Shown here: positions 41,295 to 48,907 of the stretch, piece after piece
How positions within the stretch are numbered: the stretch's first letter is position 1
Layout of the letters: each line of letters starts with the position of its first letter
Origin: Myxococcales bacterium
GTDB taxonomy: Bacteria; Myxococcota_A; Polyangia; Polyangiales; Polyangiaceae
DNA: 48,907 nucleotides
NCBI GenBank assembly: GCA_025359105.1
Contig: JANYHK010000080.1
Span: forward strand, 1-48,907
Direction: 5' to 3'
Notes under the pieces: generated by a model
Database searches by the model: none
The model's input: the letters and a program-made list of their open reading frames with translations, nothing else
What the model was told of the DNA's origin: nothing
Translations under genes and position numbers: made by a program

Positions 41295-43618
41295 ACGACG
41301 TCGCCGGTGCACGCGCGCTGCGTGCCGATCCGCGCCTCGGCGTCGTAGGTCATCTCCGTCGCCGGGAAGACGGTCGCGGGCAGGATGGCGGCTTCGAGCG
41401 CGTGGGCGTAGCTCCAGCCCACCTCGAATTTGTGCGCCTGGAGCGCTGCACCCGCCCACGAAAAGCACGCAAGCTCGTCCAGCGCACGCGCCGCCGCGTC
41501 GCTGGGATCGGCGGCGAGCGTCTTCGCGCGCCCGTCGATGTCCGGGAAGAGCGTCGGCGCGTCGAGCGGCGCGCGCTCGCCGCGCGACGCCATGAGCCCG
41601 AGGTGGTCGAGGCACGCGAGAAGCGCCCGCGCGCGGACCTGCTGCGCGTCCTTGAGCGCGGCCGGCGACGACGGGTGGCTGCCTTCGACGGGGAGCGCCG
41701 TCGCGGTCACGATCTCCGGGCACGCCGCCCGGGCGCGCTCGAAGACGTCCCGGCACGTGCTTGCGGGTACGCCGGCGCGCCCTTCCTCGCCGCACGTCGT
41801 GCCGGGGCGCGAAACGGCGGGGAGCGTGACGACGCGCAGGGCAATCGCCCCTGGACGGCTCTCGCCGATTTCGAGAAGGGCCGCCTCTTGGGGAGGATCG
41901 GTGGTCGAGCCGATGACGAGCTCGGGCACCGTCTGGTCGCCGACGGCGATGGACCGGAGCGCGGCGAGGTGCGTGTGCGCGGAGACGACGCCGAGCGTGC
42001 GAATGCCCTGCGCTCCCATCAGGCCGGTCAGGCGGCGCTGCGAATCCCAGGTGAGCTCCTCGAACGGGTGGTGCATGAAGAACACGACCCACGCTCCCGT
42101 CCATTTTCTGAGCGCGGCTTCCACGAGCACGGCTTGCGCGCTCGAGATGGCCCCCTGCACGCCTGCGATCGCCAGCGTCGACGAGTCCGACGTGTCGAGA
42201 AAGGCGCCGGCGACGTCGACGTCCCCGACCTTGCCGAGGTGCTGCACCGACACGAGGGCGGTGCGTGACGAGGGGTGTCGAACGACGTCGGAGCTCGGGG
42301 AGTAGGCGTGCAGGATGGCGTCGCCGATGGTCTTCGACGCGCGCGGGGAAGGGAAGCACGCGCCGTCCCACGCGGCGTGCCAGGCGAAGTTGCCGACGAA
42401 GGCGCTGTCGTGGTTGCCGGGTACGAGCACGAGCGGCGCGTCGCCGAAGATTCCGACGTAGGTGCCCATGCGCTCGACCTCCGAGCTGCACCCGAGGTCG
42501 CCGTCGTCCCCCAGGTGCATCCAGCGGACCGTCGCGGCGGCGCCGCGCGCCAGGTGGGCCCGTGTCCGGGCGAAGCGCGCCAGGGTGAAGCCGCTCAGGA
42601 GATCGAGCTCCACAGGCCGCACGGCCACGTGGACGAGGGCGTCCGCGAGATCCAGTTGCACGCCCGTGCGCGCGCCGGCGAGCTCGTGGAAGTGTGTGTC
42701 GGCGACGAGGTAGAGCCGGATCGGCGGCGCGGTTGCGGCGCGCGCGGGCGACGCCCCCGCGGGGACGACGCGCAGCTCCTGGGTGCGCGCCGCGACGTCG
42801 CGCTGGTCGGCCACGAGCGCGGGTCGGAGCTTCAGCCAAAAGACGCCGGCGGTCACGAATTGCGAGAAGACGACGATCGCGAGATCGAAGCGCCGCCCGG
42901 CGTCGAGTGTCTGGCGCCACACGTCGCGAGGGGTGCCGCGCGCCGGCAGCCCCGAGCGAGCGCGCCGCTGCCGTTCGACGAGTCGAAAGGGAAAGCCCGC
43001 CACGATGGCGCCGAGGACGGGGAGGAGGGTCGTGACCTGCCGCGGCGCCAGGAGGAACAGCCCCGCGAAGCCGACGAGGCAAAATACGAAGAGGATCAGC
43101 TGCCGCTCGTCCTGGGCGCGCCATTGCGCCACGAGGACCTTGTCGTCGTCGCTGTCGTCGTCGTCGTCGAAGCGGCGCCGCATCGTGAGGCGCGCGCCGA
43201 GATCAGCGAGCGGCGCGCCGAAGGCGAACGTGGTAGCGACCGCGCCGGCCCGCAAGGTCCACTCGGGGAGGATCTCCGGCAGAGGGAATGCCATGGCGAG
43301 GATGACGACGGGGAAGAGCGCCTGCAGGTAGCCGAGCTGCCTGCTGAAGAGGACCGCCGCCACGCGCGCGACCCGGAGACGCCGCGCGGTGGGCCGCGTC
43401 GCGAGCAGGTACGCGCCGCCGCTCGCGACGTTGACGGCGAGGACCGTCATCCATTGCGCAGCGAAGACCGAGACGCCCGCCAAGACGACGTACTGCGCCA
43501 CCGTGGCCGCCTCCAGGGCCCGAACGGCGCCCTCCAGGGCCGGCGTCTGCGCGCTCACGTCCACGAAGCTCCCGAAGGCGAGCGCGACGCCGACGACGGC
43601 AAGGCGGCCGTATGGCAT
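41285..43618 (-). CDS. Membrane protein with calcineurin-like phosphoesterase domain
   Basis: The 777-residue protein has six or so membrane helices in its first 270 residues, with an acidic patch DDDDDSDDD near 151-159 in a loop, then a metallophosphoesterase domain. Its metal motifs are ADTHFHE (D307, H309), GDDGD (370-374), GNHD (401-404), FFMHHPF and AHTH. A C-terminal region with several cysteines follows. The start is taken as the ATG at 43618; a TTG at 43633 would overlap the upstream stop (TTGA). Substrate is unknown; lipid-linked or UDP-sugar-lipid pyrophosphates (LpxH-like chemistry) are possible but unsupported. It is the last gene of the four-gene overlapping operon that begins with the GMC oxidoreductase. 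Confidence 0.82.
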   Translation of the reverse strand: MPYGRLAVVGVALAFGSFVDVSAQTPALEGAVRALEAATVAQYVVLAGVSVFAAQWMTVLAVNVASGGAYLLATRPTARRLRVARVAAVLFSRQLGYLQALFPVVILAMAFPLPEILPEWTLRAGAVATTFAFGAPLADLGARLTMRRRFDDDDDSDDDKVLVAQWRAQDERQLILFVFCLVGFAGLFLLAPRQVTTLLPVLGAIVAGFPFRLVERQRRARSGLPARGTPRDVWRQTLDAGRRFDLAIVVFSQFVTAGVFWLKLRPALVADQRDVAARTQELRVVPAGASPARAATAPPIRLYLVADTHFHELAGARTGVQLDLADALVHVAVRPVELDLLSGFTLARFARTRAHLARGAAATVRWMHLGDDGDLGCSSEVERMGTYVGIFGDAPLVLVPGNHDSAFVGNFAWHAAWDGACFPSPRASKTIGDAILHAYSPSSDVVRHPSSRTALVSVQHLGKVGDVDVAGAFLDTSDSSTLAIAGVQGAISSAQAVLVEAALRKWTGAWVVFFMHHPFEELTWDSQRRLTGLMGAQGIRTLGVVSAHTHLAALRSIAVGDQTVPELVIGSTTDPPQEAALLEIGESRPGAIALRVVTLPAVSRPGTTCGEEGRAGVPASTCRDVFERARAACPEIVTATALPVEGSHPSSPAALKDAQQVRARALLACLDHLGLMASRGERAPLDAPTLFPDIDGRAKTLAADPSDAAARALDELACFSWAGAALQAHKFEVGWSYAHALEAAILPATVFPATEMTYDAEARIGTQRACTGDVVQN

Positions 43619-43629
43619 CTCGCTCGCGC

Positions 43630-44028
43630 TCAAGCGAACACGAAGGCCGCGACGACGCCGACCGGAAACGTGACGCACGCGCCGACCACCATCCAGCGGA
43701 GGTCGAGCTCTGCATCGGGCCGCACGAGGCGCGGCGCCAGGCCTCCCGCGTACCAGGCGCCGTAGACGGCGACGGCGACGCCCAGGTTGAGCCACCCGCG
43801 CGCCGGATGCTGCGATGCGGCGAAGACGAGGACGCCGGTTAGGACGACCGCCGGAAGAAGCGTGAGCGCGCACACGACCGCATGGGCGACGCGCGAGAGG
43901 ACCGCCTCGAGGAGAAGCGCGCTCCGCAGGAGGGCGCACGTGGCCGCGAGGAAGCCGAGGAGGACGGCGCCCTCCTGCCAGCACCACGGCGCGAGCGCGA
44001 CCAGATCCAGGACGTGCCCGTCAGGCAT
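43630..44028 (-). CDS. Small integral membrane protein
   Basis: The 132-residue protein has four predicted membrane helices (VLLGFLAATCALLRSALLL, VVCALTLLPAVVLTGVLVF, LGVAVAVYGAWYAGG, WMVVGACVTFPVGVVAAFV). No family is recognised. Its first eight bases overlap the upstream gene, and its stop lies at the start of the phosphoesterase gene, so it is translated as part of the same operon and probably acts in the same membrane assembly. Confidence 0.75.
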   Translation of the reverse strand: MPDGHVLDLVALAPWCWQEGAVLLGFLAATCALLRSALLLEAVLSRVAHAVVCALTLLPAVVLTGVLVFAASQHPARGWLNLGVAVAVYGAWYAGGLAPRLVRPDAELDLRWMVVGACVTFPVGVVAAFVFA

Positions 44029-45076
44029 GAGGCTCCTCGTCCGCGCCCAGGAGGAGGGTCCAGTGGGGACGCGTGCGCGCGCGCGCCGCGAGGCTCGCCC
44101 CGAGGCTCTCGGCCTCGGTGCGCCCCGCGTCGGTCAGCGTGTACGTCGCCGCGCCGAGCGGCGCGGGGAAGAGGCCCGCGGCGGCGTCGTCGACGACCGC
44201 GCGCGCCGCCACCACGTTCGCCCCTGCACGCTCCAGCAGCGCCACGATCATCGCCAGCGCCCGCCGATGGCTCCCGCGTGACACGACCAGCACGGCGGCG
44301 TCGCGGCCTTGGAAAATCCAGCGATTCGCCGGATCACGCAGGGCCGCCTCGACCGGAGCGGCGACGCCGAAGAGCCAGTCCGGCGACTCGACGACGACGA
44401 GGTCCCAATCGTGATCGTGATCGCGCGGCACGCGGAGGGGAGCCACCGGCACGTGCCATCGCAGGAGCGCGCCCATGACGCTACCGCTTGCGGCCGCGCC
44501 CTGCGCGACCACGGCCGCGGCGTCGACCTCGTAGCCGTGGCGCCGGAGCCTCGTCTCGATGGCATCGAGCGCAGGCGTGCGCTTTTCGGAGATCGACACG
44601 AGGAGCGCCTTCTTCGTCGCCGCGCGCCCGGAGTTCGCGATCCCCTCGAAGACGTCGATCTCGAGCTCGAACAAGGCTTCGCCGTTGCTCTGGATCCAGT
44701 AGAGGAGAAACACGAAGACGAGAAACGCGTCGCCGGCCGCGAGCGAATAGAAGAACCCGTGCTCGTGCCCGAGCGCGCAGAACGCGAACGTCGTCGTCGC
44801 GTAAAGCCCCTTGCCGAGGACGCCCACGGCGAGCAGCGACTCGACGCGCTTGCCCTGGCGGACGGCGAGGAGGCCGACGAGGCCGATCGTGAACGAGAGC
44901 GAGGTCTCGACGAAGAAGAGGCGCACGTCGACGGGGAGGGGCACGCCAAGCGCCGCGAAGATGGGGCGGTGCGCGACGAGAAGGGCGACGTTTACGGCGC
45001 TGCTCGCGAGCGTCGAGAGCACGCACAGCGCGCGAAGCCAGCGTCCGGCGATCGTCGTGTGGCTGCTAGTCGCCAT
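44021..45076 (-). CDS. Membrane protein with C-terminal flavodoxin-like domain
   Basis: The 351-residue protein has four membrane helices in the first 135 residues (ALCVLSTLASSAVNVALLV, FFVETSLSFTIGLVGLLAV, GLYATTTFAFCALG, DAFLVFVFLLYWI). The soluble domain (about 153-330) begins KKALLVSISEKRTPALDAI and has alternating strands and helices with DLVVVESPDWLFGVAAPV and AAVLVVSRGS. This pattern suggests a flavodoxin-like fold, though the phosphate-binding loop is not canonical, so flavin binding is uncertain. It overlaps the GMC oxidoreductase gene by 11 bases, and a redox relay with it is conceivable. Confidence 0.7.
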   Translation of the reverse strand: MATSSHTTIAGRWLRALCVLSTLASSAVNVALLVAHRPIFAALGVPLPVDVRLFFVETSLSFTIGLVGLLAVRQGKRVESLLAVGVLGKGLYATTTFAFCALGHEHGFFYSLAAGDAFLVFVFLLYWIQSNGEALFELEIDVFEGIANSGRAATKKALLVSISEKRTPALDAIETRLRRHGYEVDAAAVVAQGAAASGSVMGALLRWHVPVAPLRVPRDHDHDWDLVVVESPDWLFGVAAPVEAALRDPANRWIFQGRDAAVLVVSRGSHRRALAMIVALLERAGANVVAARAVVDDAAAGLFPAPLGAATYTLTDAGRTEAESLGASLAARARTRPHWTLLLGADEEPHA

Positions 45077-46724
45077 GGCACAGCCTGTCCGCGTACATCT
45101 CGGCGAGCGCGGCGATCGTGAGTGCCGGGTTCGGTCCGACCGGTCCGGGAAGGACGCTTCCGTCGACGACGAACACGCCGTCGCAGCCGAAGAGCCGGCC
45201 GGTGCGCGCGTCGACCGCGCCGGTCGCCACGTCGTTACCGAGCGGCAAACCGCCCACGGGATGGACCGACACGTACCGGGCGAGGAGATCGTCGAGCACG
45301 TTCTCGACGAACTGCCCGCCGAGCGCCTCGGCGACGCGCGACATCATCGCGCGGGTGCGCTGGTAGTGAATCTCCCCGTCGCCGGCCTCCCAACTCAGGT
45401 GCACGTCGCCGTTGGGCTCGGAGAGGTCGAGCGTTCCGGTCGCGCGGTCGCGTCCCATGGCGAGCATCATGAGCGTATGCGAGGTCCACTTGCGCTTCGC
45501 GATGAGGACCGACGCGACGTCTTCGCCCACGTTCGCAGCGCCGCCTTCGACCTTTCGCGCGACGTAGTCGGCGAGGCCTCCCGCAGCCGCCGCGTCCGCG
45601 CGCGGCCCGCCGAGCCGCCCGAGGAGGTACCAGGAGAGCAGGCTAGGGATGCCGCCGTCCTCGATCCACGCGCCGCCAGGAAAGCCGTCGGCGTAGCGCG
45701 CCGACTGGACGTGCAAAGCGCCCGTGATCACCGGACCGGCCGCCGGGTCGAGCGGCCAGTGCGCGTGCTGAACCCACCCGATGAGATCGCCGTTCGGCGA
45801 CCAGCGCGTGCCGACGGTCGGCGAGAGCACGCCCGCCAGCTTCGCGCGCTCGCGCATGCGGAGAACGAGCTCGGTGGATCCGAGCGATCCCGCGGCGAGG
45901 ACGACGAGATCGTAGTGCTCGGTGCGCGCAGGCGGGCTCGCCGGTCCTCCGCATGGACCGTCGATCGAGACGTCGACTCCACCCGACGCCAGCGGCGCGA
46001 GCCCGATCACGCGCGCATCGGTGTGGAGCTGGGCGCCGAACCTCGCGGCGCGGGCGAGGTAGTTCAGATCGAGCGTGTTCTTCGCGTTGAAGTTGCACCC
46101 GATGTTGCACTCGCCGCACATCACGCAGGCGGTCTGCGCGATCCCTTGCTTGTTGATGATCTCGCGCCCCGGCTCGGGGCCGAATTGCACCGCAAGCGGT
46201 GGCCACTCGACGTGGACCGGAGGGTGCCCGCGCCGGCTCGCGCGGATCTTCGCCCCGGCCTCGGCGAGCGCACGCGCCTTGGGGGTTCTCGCCCAGTACG
46301 GCCAGTCGCGCTTTCGCACCGGGTAGGGCGACGCCTCCAGCACGTCGAGCGCGCGGTCGTAGTAGGGGTCGAGCGTGTCGCGGCGAATGGAGCCCGGCCA
46401 ATCTTCGAAAAACGCCTCGGGCATGCGGTAGAGGACGTTCGAGTAGATGAGCGAGCCGCCCCCCAGGCCCGCCGCGGTCAGCACGTCGACGTTCGAGCGG
46501 GCGAACGAGCGGTACTCGAACATGCCGAAGGTCCCGCGCGCCGGCTGCCAGAACGCCTTGCGCAGCTCGTCGGGGTTGCGCGGGAACCTTCCGCGTTCGT
46601 AGCGGGCGCCGCGCTCGAGCACGTGCACCTCGAAGCGGCCGGACTCGGCGAGACGGCACGCCATCACGGCGCCACCGAAGCCTGAACCGACGACCGCTAC
46701 ACGCTTTTTTCGCGATTCGCCCAT
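45066..46724 (-). CDS. GMC-family oxidoreductase (cholesterol-oxidase-like)
   Basis: The 552-residue FAD enzyme has the dinucleotide-binding motif VVGSGFGGAVMACRLAESG (11-29), an AGLGGGSLIY FAD-contact segment (84-94), a four-cysteine cluster C-x2-C-x2-C-x3-C at 200-210 (CVMCGECNIGC) and the C-terminal GMC signature region with VHPVGGLPLGN and the FVVDGSVLPGPVGPNPALTI segment. The cysteine cluster recurs in a subset of BetA-like GMC proteins and could hold an Fe-S cluster. Members oxidise alcohols or sterols; the substrate here is not evident. It starts the four-gene overlapping operon. A perfect inverted repeat lies 17 bases upstream of the ATG. Confidence 0.9.
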   Translation of the reverse strand: MGESRKKRVAVVGSGFGGAVMACRLAESGRFEVHVLERGARYERGRFPRNPDELRKAFWQPARGTFGMFEYRSFARSNVDVLTAAGLGGGSLIYSNVLYRMPEAFFEDWPGSIRRDTLDPYYDRALDVLEASPYPVRKRDWPYWARTPKARALAEAGAKIRASRRGHPPVHVEWPPLAVQFGPEPGREIINKQGIAQTACVMCGECNIGCNFNAKNTLDLNYLARAARFGAQLHTDARVIGLAPLASGGVDVSIDGPCGGPASPPARTEHYDLVVLAAGSLGSTELVLRMRERAKLAGVLSPTVGTRWSPNGDLIGWVQHAHWPLDPAAGPVITGALHVQSARYADGFPGGAWIEDGGIPSLLSWYLLGRLGGPRADAAAAGGLADYVARKVEGGAANVGEDVASVLIAKRKWTSHTLMMLAMGRDRATGTLDLSEPNGDVHLSWEAGDGEIHYQRTRAMMSRVAEALGGQFVENVLDDLLARYVSVHPVGGLPLGNDVATGAVDARTGRLFGCDGVFVVDGSVLPGPVGPNPALTIAALAEMYADRLCHGD

Positions 46725-46740
46725 GCCGAGCCCGCCACCC

Positions 46741-46774
46741 TAAATCAGGGAGCATGATGATGCTCCCTGATTTA
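46741..46774. promoter_or_regulatory. Perfect 15-bp inverted repeat upstream of the GMC operon
   Basis: taaatcagggagcat and its exact reverse complement are separated by gatg. The element begins 17 bases before the GMC oxidoreductase ATG and is AT-richer than its surroundings. It could be an operator, a 5'-leader hairpin or the remnant of a small mobile element. There is no T-run on either side, so it is not a typical intrinsic terminator. Confidence 0.6.
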
Positions 46775-46934
46775 GCTTCCGCCGTACGGGGCTCCGCGCC
46801 CCTCCGCCGCTCCGCGTCGAACCACGCCGGCATGCCTTCGGCAACCCGTGCGGACGCACGGGCGCAGGATTTCCCGAGTTTACCTTCGCGCGAGGCCTTG
46901 ACCACGCATGGGGCACGGGTGAAAGGAGCGGTCC

Positions 46935-47378
46935 ATGCCCGCACCCGACCGCTCGCCGGAAGATCGACGCCTCGACGGGATCCTTGCGGCCCTGTCTCTG
47001 CTCGACGTCGTGCTTGCAATCTGGGCGCTCGCATTTCCCGCCCTCTGGTTCGCCGCCTTTCACGGTACCGGGCTCGACGATCCAGAGGGGCTGGTGCGTC
47101 GCTGCGGAGCCAACTGGGCCGCCTACGCGCTGTTCCAGATCGTTACGCTCGTGAGGTGGCGCCGGGGCCCGGAATGGATCGCGATCGTGGCCGGGCTCCG
47201 CTTCGGCGACATCTTCACGGATTGGACCTACCTCGGCTTCGCGCACCACACGACCTGGTTTGGGAAGGCGGCGCTCTTCGTGGCGTCGCCGACGAACCTC
47301 GCGATCGGGCTGTTCCTGCTGGCCGAGTACCGCCGCCGGAAGGGGCCTCGGTCTCTTCCGGCGGCACCGCGGCGGTGA
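46935..47378 (+). CDS. Small integral membrane protein
   Basis: The 147-residue protein has AAAGGAG seven bases before the ATG and about four hydrophobic segments (LSLLDVVLAIWALAFPALWF, AAYALFQIVTLV, WIAIVAGLRFGDIFTDWTYL, ALFVASPTNLAIGLFLLAEY), with a basic C-terminal tail. No family is recognised. It stands alone; the 160 bp upstream to the inverted repeat contain one hairpin (cccgtgc-ggac-gcacggg, 46845-46862) but no other gene. Confidence 0.75.
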   Translation: MPAPDRSPEDRRLDGILAALSLLDVVLAIWALAFPALWFAAFHGTGLDDPEGLVRRCGANWAAYALFQIVTLVRWRRGPEWIAIVAGLRFGDIFTDWTYLGFAHHTTWFGKAALFVASPTNLAIGLFLLAEYRRRKGPRSLPAAPRR

Positions 47379-47474
47379 CGCTCGGCATGAATGCTCAGAG
47401 CCGCCACGCAGGACGACCGCCGAGAGGTTCCCGACGCTGGCCGCCCCTCCGGCTCACTCGCTCAATGTCAAAAC

Positions 47475-47540
47475 AAAGTGAAAATGTCGGGTCGGCTCCC
47501 AAGTAGAAGTGTCGGGTACCGCTCAGTTTTGTCGTTCTTT
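47475..47540. repeat. Short direct repeats resembling an insertion-sequence end
   Basis: aaagtgaaaatgtcgggt (47475-47492) and caagtagaagtgtcgggt (47500-47517) are 14/18 identical and 25 bases apart. A related cagttttgtcg follows. Spaced repeats of this type occur inside the ends of some insertion sequences. The stretch is much less G+C-rich than the rest of the window, and no transposase is present. The remainder of 47379-47625 shows nothing more. Confidence 0.4.
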
Positions 47541-47625
47541 CGCCCTACCGAACAGGGATCCGCGACCCCGGCGCCGAGCCGATCGGTATTTGATTGGAAA
47601 TTGCACCCCGGCTCCGGCGGAGGTG

Positions 47626-47964
47626 TCACGAGAGCACGCCGGTGCGCAACATGACGACCACGGCAATGGCCCAAGCGACCAGGCCAGCGAGGAGCGAACT
47701 CCCGAACGTGGCCCCCGCATGGAGGCGAACGACCACGGCGCCGAGAAGGAGCGCCGTGGGTGCCATGCCGACGAGAACGCCTCGCAAGTAGGTGGCCAGA
47801 TCGCCCGCCGGGCAACCGTCGGCGAGGAGCCACGCGACGGAAATCGTCGTGACTAATGGCATCGCCGTGACGAAGCCGGCGGCGCGCGGAAAGCGACCGC
47901 CGAGCAGCGTGACCGCCACGATGATGAGCGCCGAGCCCACCGCGCGCACGGCGAGCTGGATCAT
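47626..47964 (-). CDS. DUF3147-like small membrane protein
   Basis: The 112-residue protein has four predicted helices. The segment FVTAMPLVTTISVAWLLADG resembles the ASLPLVSLLAMIWLY-type signature of the DUF3147 inner-membrane family, whose function is unknown. Its ATG overlaps the stop of the MarR-type regulator (ATGA), so it is the likely target or partner of that regulator in a two-gene operon. Confidence 0.7.
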   Translation of the reverse strand: MIQLAVRAVGSALIIVAVTLLGGRFPRAAGFVTAMPLVTTISVAWLLADGCPAGDLATYLRGVLVGMAPTALLLGAVVVRLHAGATFGSSLLAGLVAWAIAVVVMLRTGVLS

Positions 47965-48377
47965 CGCGGTACCTTGTCGACTGCGGCGAAGAGCGCGTGG
48001 AAACCATCGAGGATGCGCTTCCGGGTCGCGGCGTCGGCGCCGGCCAATGCGCGCGCCAGGCGCGCGCGGTCGAGTCCCGCGTGCTCGGCGAGGGCGGTGC
48101 GACCGCCGGCGGTGAGCGTCAACTGGACCACGCGCTCGTCATCGACGCTGCGACGCTTCACCAGGAGCCCGCGCCCGACAAGGCGCGCCACGTGTTCCGA
48201 GGCGGTGTTGCGCGCCGAGCCGAGGAACTCCGCGGCGCGCTGGACCGTTACGTCGCGTTCCTCGGCAACGAGCTGGAGCACACGCACCGCCTGGTGGCCC
48301 AGCTGCACCGAGTAGACCGAGTGGCAGCGGTGGTAGACGGCGGCAAACAGGTCGGAAATTTCGTCGGCCTCTTTCAT
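47961..48377 (-). CDS. MarR-family transcriptional regulator
   Basis: The 138-residue protein has a winged helix at about 30-95 (VLQLVAEERDVTVQRAAEFL ... SEHVARLVGRGLLVKRRSVDDERVVQLTLTAGG) flanked by dimerisation helices, the MarR layout. MarR dimers bind palindromes and are released by small phenolic or lipophilic ligands. I chose the ATG at 48377; an ATG at 48401 would place a 23-bp palindrome inside the coding region. It is coupled to the DUF3147-like gene and probably represses both. Confidence 0.88.
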   Translation of the reverse strand: MKEADEISDLFAAVYHRCHSVYSVQLGHQAVRVLQLVAEERDVTVQRAAEFLGSARNTASEHVARLVGRGLLVKRRSVDDERVVQLTLTAGGRTALAEHAGLDRARLARALAGADAATRKRILDGFHALFAAVDKVPR

Positions 48378-48381
48378 TCGT

Positions 48382-48404
48382 ACTATACGACTATATCGCA
48401 TAGT
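48382..48404. promoter_or_regulatory. Probable operator for the MarR regulator
   Basis: ACTAT-n-CGA-n5-TCG-n-ATAGT, an imperfect palindrome of 23 bases, lies 5 bases before the MarR ATG in an unusually AT-rich spot. On the minus strand it contains TATAGT directly before the gene, which can serve as the -10 box of a leaderless transcript. A bound dimer would block that promoter. Confidence 0.6.
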
Positions 48405-48474
48405 GCGACACAGTCAAGGTGGGTGAGCGAGCACCCGTCATCAGCATTTGGTCAGCCGAGACGCCCGCGCATGG

Positions 48475-48907
48475 TCAGCGAGGGCGGGCCGCTCGGGCGG
48501 GCTGCGTACCTGCCACCGCAGCGGTGTCGACCCGCCGGAGCATGTCGAGGCGCAGCCGATCTTTCTCTCGCAGCGTGGCCTTGCCCGTCCGAAGCGTCTC
48601 GTCGTCGCGTGCGAGCTGCGCTTGGCGAACCCGCTCGAGGATGCTCCCCAGGTACGCGAGGCCGCACACGCGCCGCGTCTCGAGATCGGCGGCGACGTCG
48701 CCCCAGAACGCCGCCGGGCGCACGGCGGTCGCGTGGTCGAGCGACGCGCGGTCCCGCGCTTCGAGTTCGCTGCGCTCGCGCTCGTCGTAGCCGTGGGGAT
48801 CGCCGAAGCGCGGGCCGGTGTGCGCGAGATCGGCGCCGGCGATGACGACGACGCGCCCGGGCCGCGCCGCCACGAGCTCGCGCACGCCGTCGAGGAAGCG
48901 CACGACC
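48475..48907 (-). CDS. MEMO-family protein (AmmeMemoRadiSam system protein B type), C-terminal part
   Basis: About 143 residues of the C-terminal part are visible; the gene enters from beyond the right edge. VVVIAGADLAHTGPRFGD matches the conserved SxDLSHxG strand-loop of MEMO1-like proteins, and ETRRVCGLAYLGSILERV the later conserved CG segment. MEMO proteins share the fold of iron-dependent extradiol dioxygenases. In bacteria they are usually encoded with AMMECR1-like and radical-SAM genes, which would lie outside this window. It ends 70 bp from the MarR operator in the same orientation. Confidence 0.75.
   Translation of the reverse strand, partial: VVRFLDGVRELVAARPGRVVVIAGADLAHTGPRFGDPHGYDERERSELEARDRASLDHATAVRPAAFWGDVAADLETRRVCGLAYLGSILERVRQAQLARDDETLRTGKATLREKDRLRLDMLRRVDTAAVAGTQPARAARPR

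Noticed and set aside
46754-47506. 250-codon plus-strand frame overlapping the 147-residue membrane protein
   Set aside because: The 147-residue frame has a clear ribosome-binding site and membrane helices; the longer frame is an Arg-rich shadow.

Overview
The window is about 70% G+C and tightly packed. It looks like a chromosomal segment from a predatory or soil myxobacterium (Myxococcota, probably class Polyangia). The reasons are: three membrane-anchored Hanks-type Ser/Thr kinases with the HRDVSPQN catalytic loop plus one pseudokinase, many lipoproteins with Ser/Gly- or Ser/Asp-rich linkers, TPR/PEGA membrane proteins, an NtrC-type regulator, and a complete set of Gram-negative envelope genes. 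This assignment comes from family knowledge; no database search was possible.

Layout. 1-3300 (minus): the start of an unknown gene at the left edge, then a winged-helix (Rep-like) protein translationally coupled to a ParA ATPase. The ParA frame stays open into a TolR/ExbD-like lipoprotein, and all of this lies on the 3' side of a tRNA-Gly(CCC). 3333-3645 (minus): a gene-free stretch that folds as a closed structured RNA ending in a strong intrinsic terminator. 4028-6600: a lipoprotein diverging from a membrane protein and an isoaspartyl peptidase, then a 55-codon small ORF. 6667-11138 (minus): PEGA lipoprotein, guaA, TPR/PEGA protein and Ser/Thr kinase. 11295-14285 (plus): dut, pseudokinase and metallophosphatase, the last two coupled. 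14266-17368 (minus): a small conserved-looking protein, bamD, a membrane protein and an NtrC-type regulator. 17400-31155 (plus): a 14 kb co-directional run of greA, recG, TPR protein, kinase, Cys-rich lipoprotein, membrane sulfatase-like/HEAT protein, YfgM-like protein, bamB and two low-complexity lipoproteins. 31170-32335 (minus): SpoU rRNA/tRNA methyltransferase and a lipoprotein. 32535-41294 (plus): lipoproteins, a molybdenum-hydroxylase operon (2Fe-2S subunit, molybdopterin subunit, c-type cytochrome), and a kinase coupled to a TPR/PEGA protein. 41285-46724 (minus): a four-gene overlapping operon (GMC oxidoreductase, two membrane proteins, membrane metallophosphoesterase). 46935-48907: small membrane proteins, a MarR regulator with its probable operator, and the C-terminal part of a MEMO-family protein.

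How the genes work together. Outer-membrane assembly is represented by bamD, bamB and the YfgM-like partner. Housekeeping nucleotide and nucleic-acid functions are guaA, dut, greA and recG. The most striking pattern is that each of the three catalytically intact kinases sits directly beside a secreted TPR protein with the same two-membrane-segment C-terminus, in two cases with overlapping stop and start codons. A fourth, catalytically dead kinase is instead coupled to a phosphoesterase. This recurring kinase/TPR pair is the best candidate in the window for a little-described signalling system.
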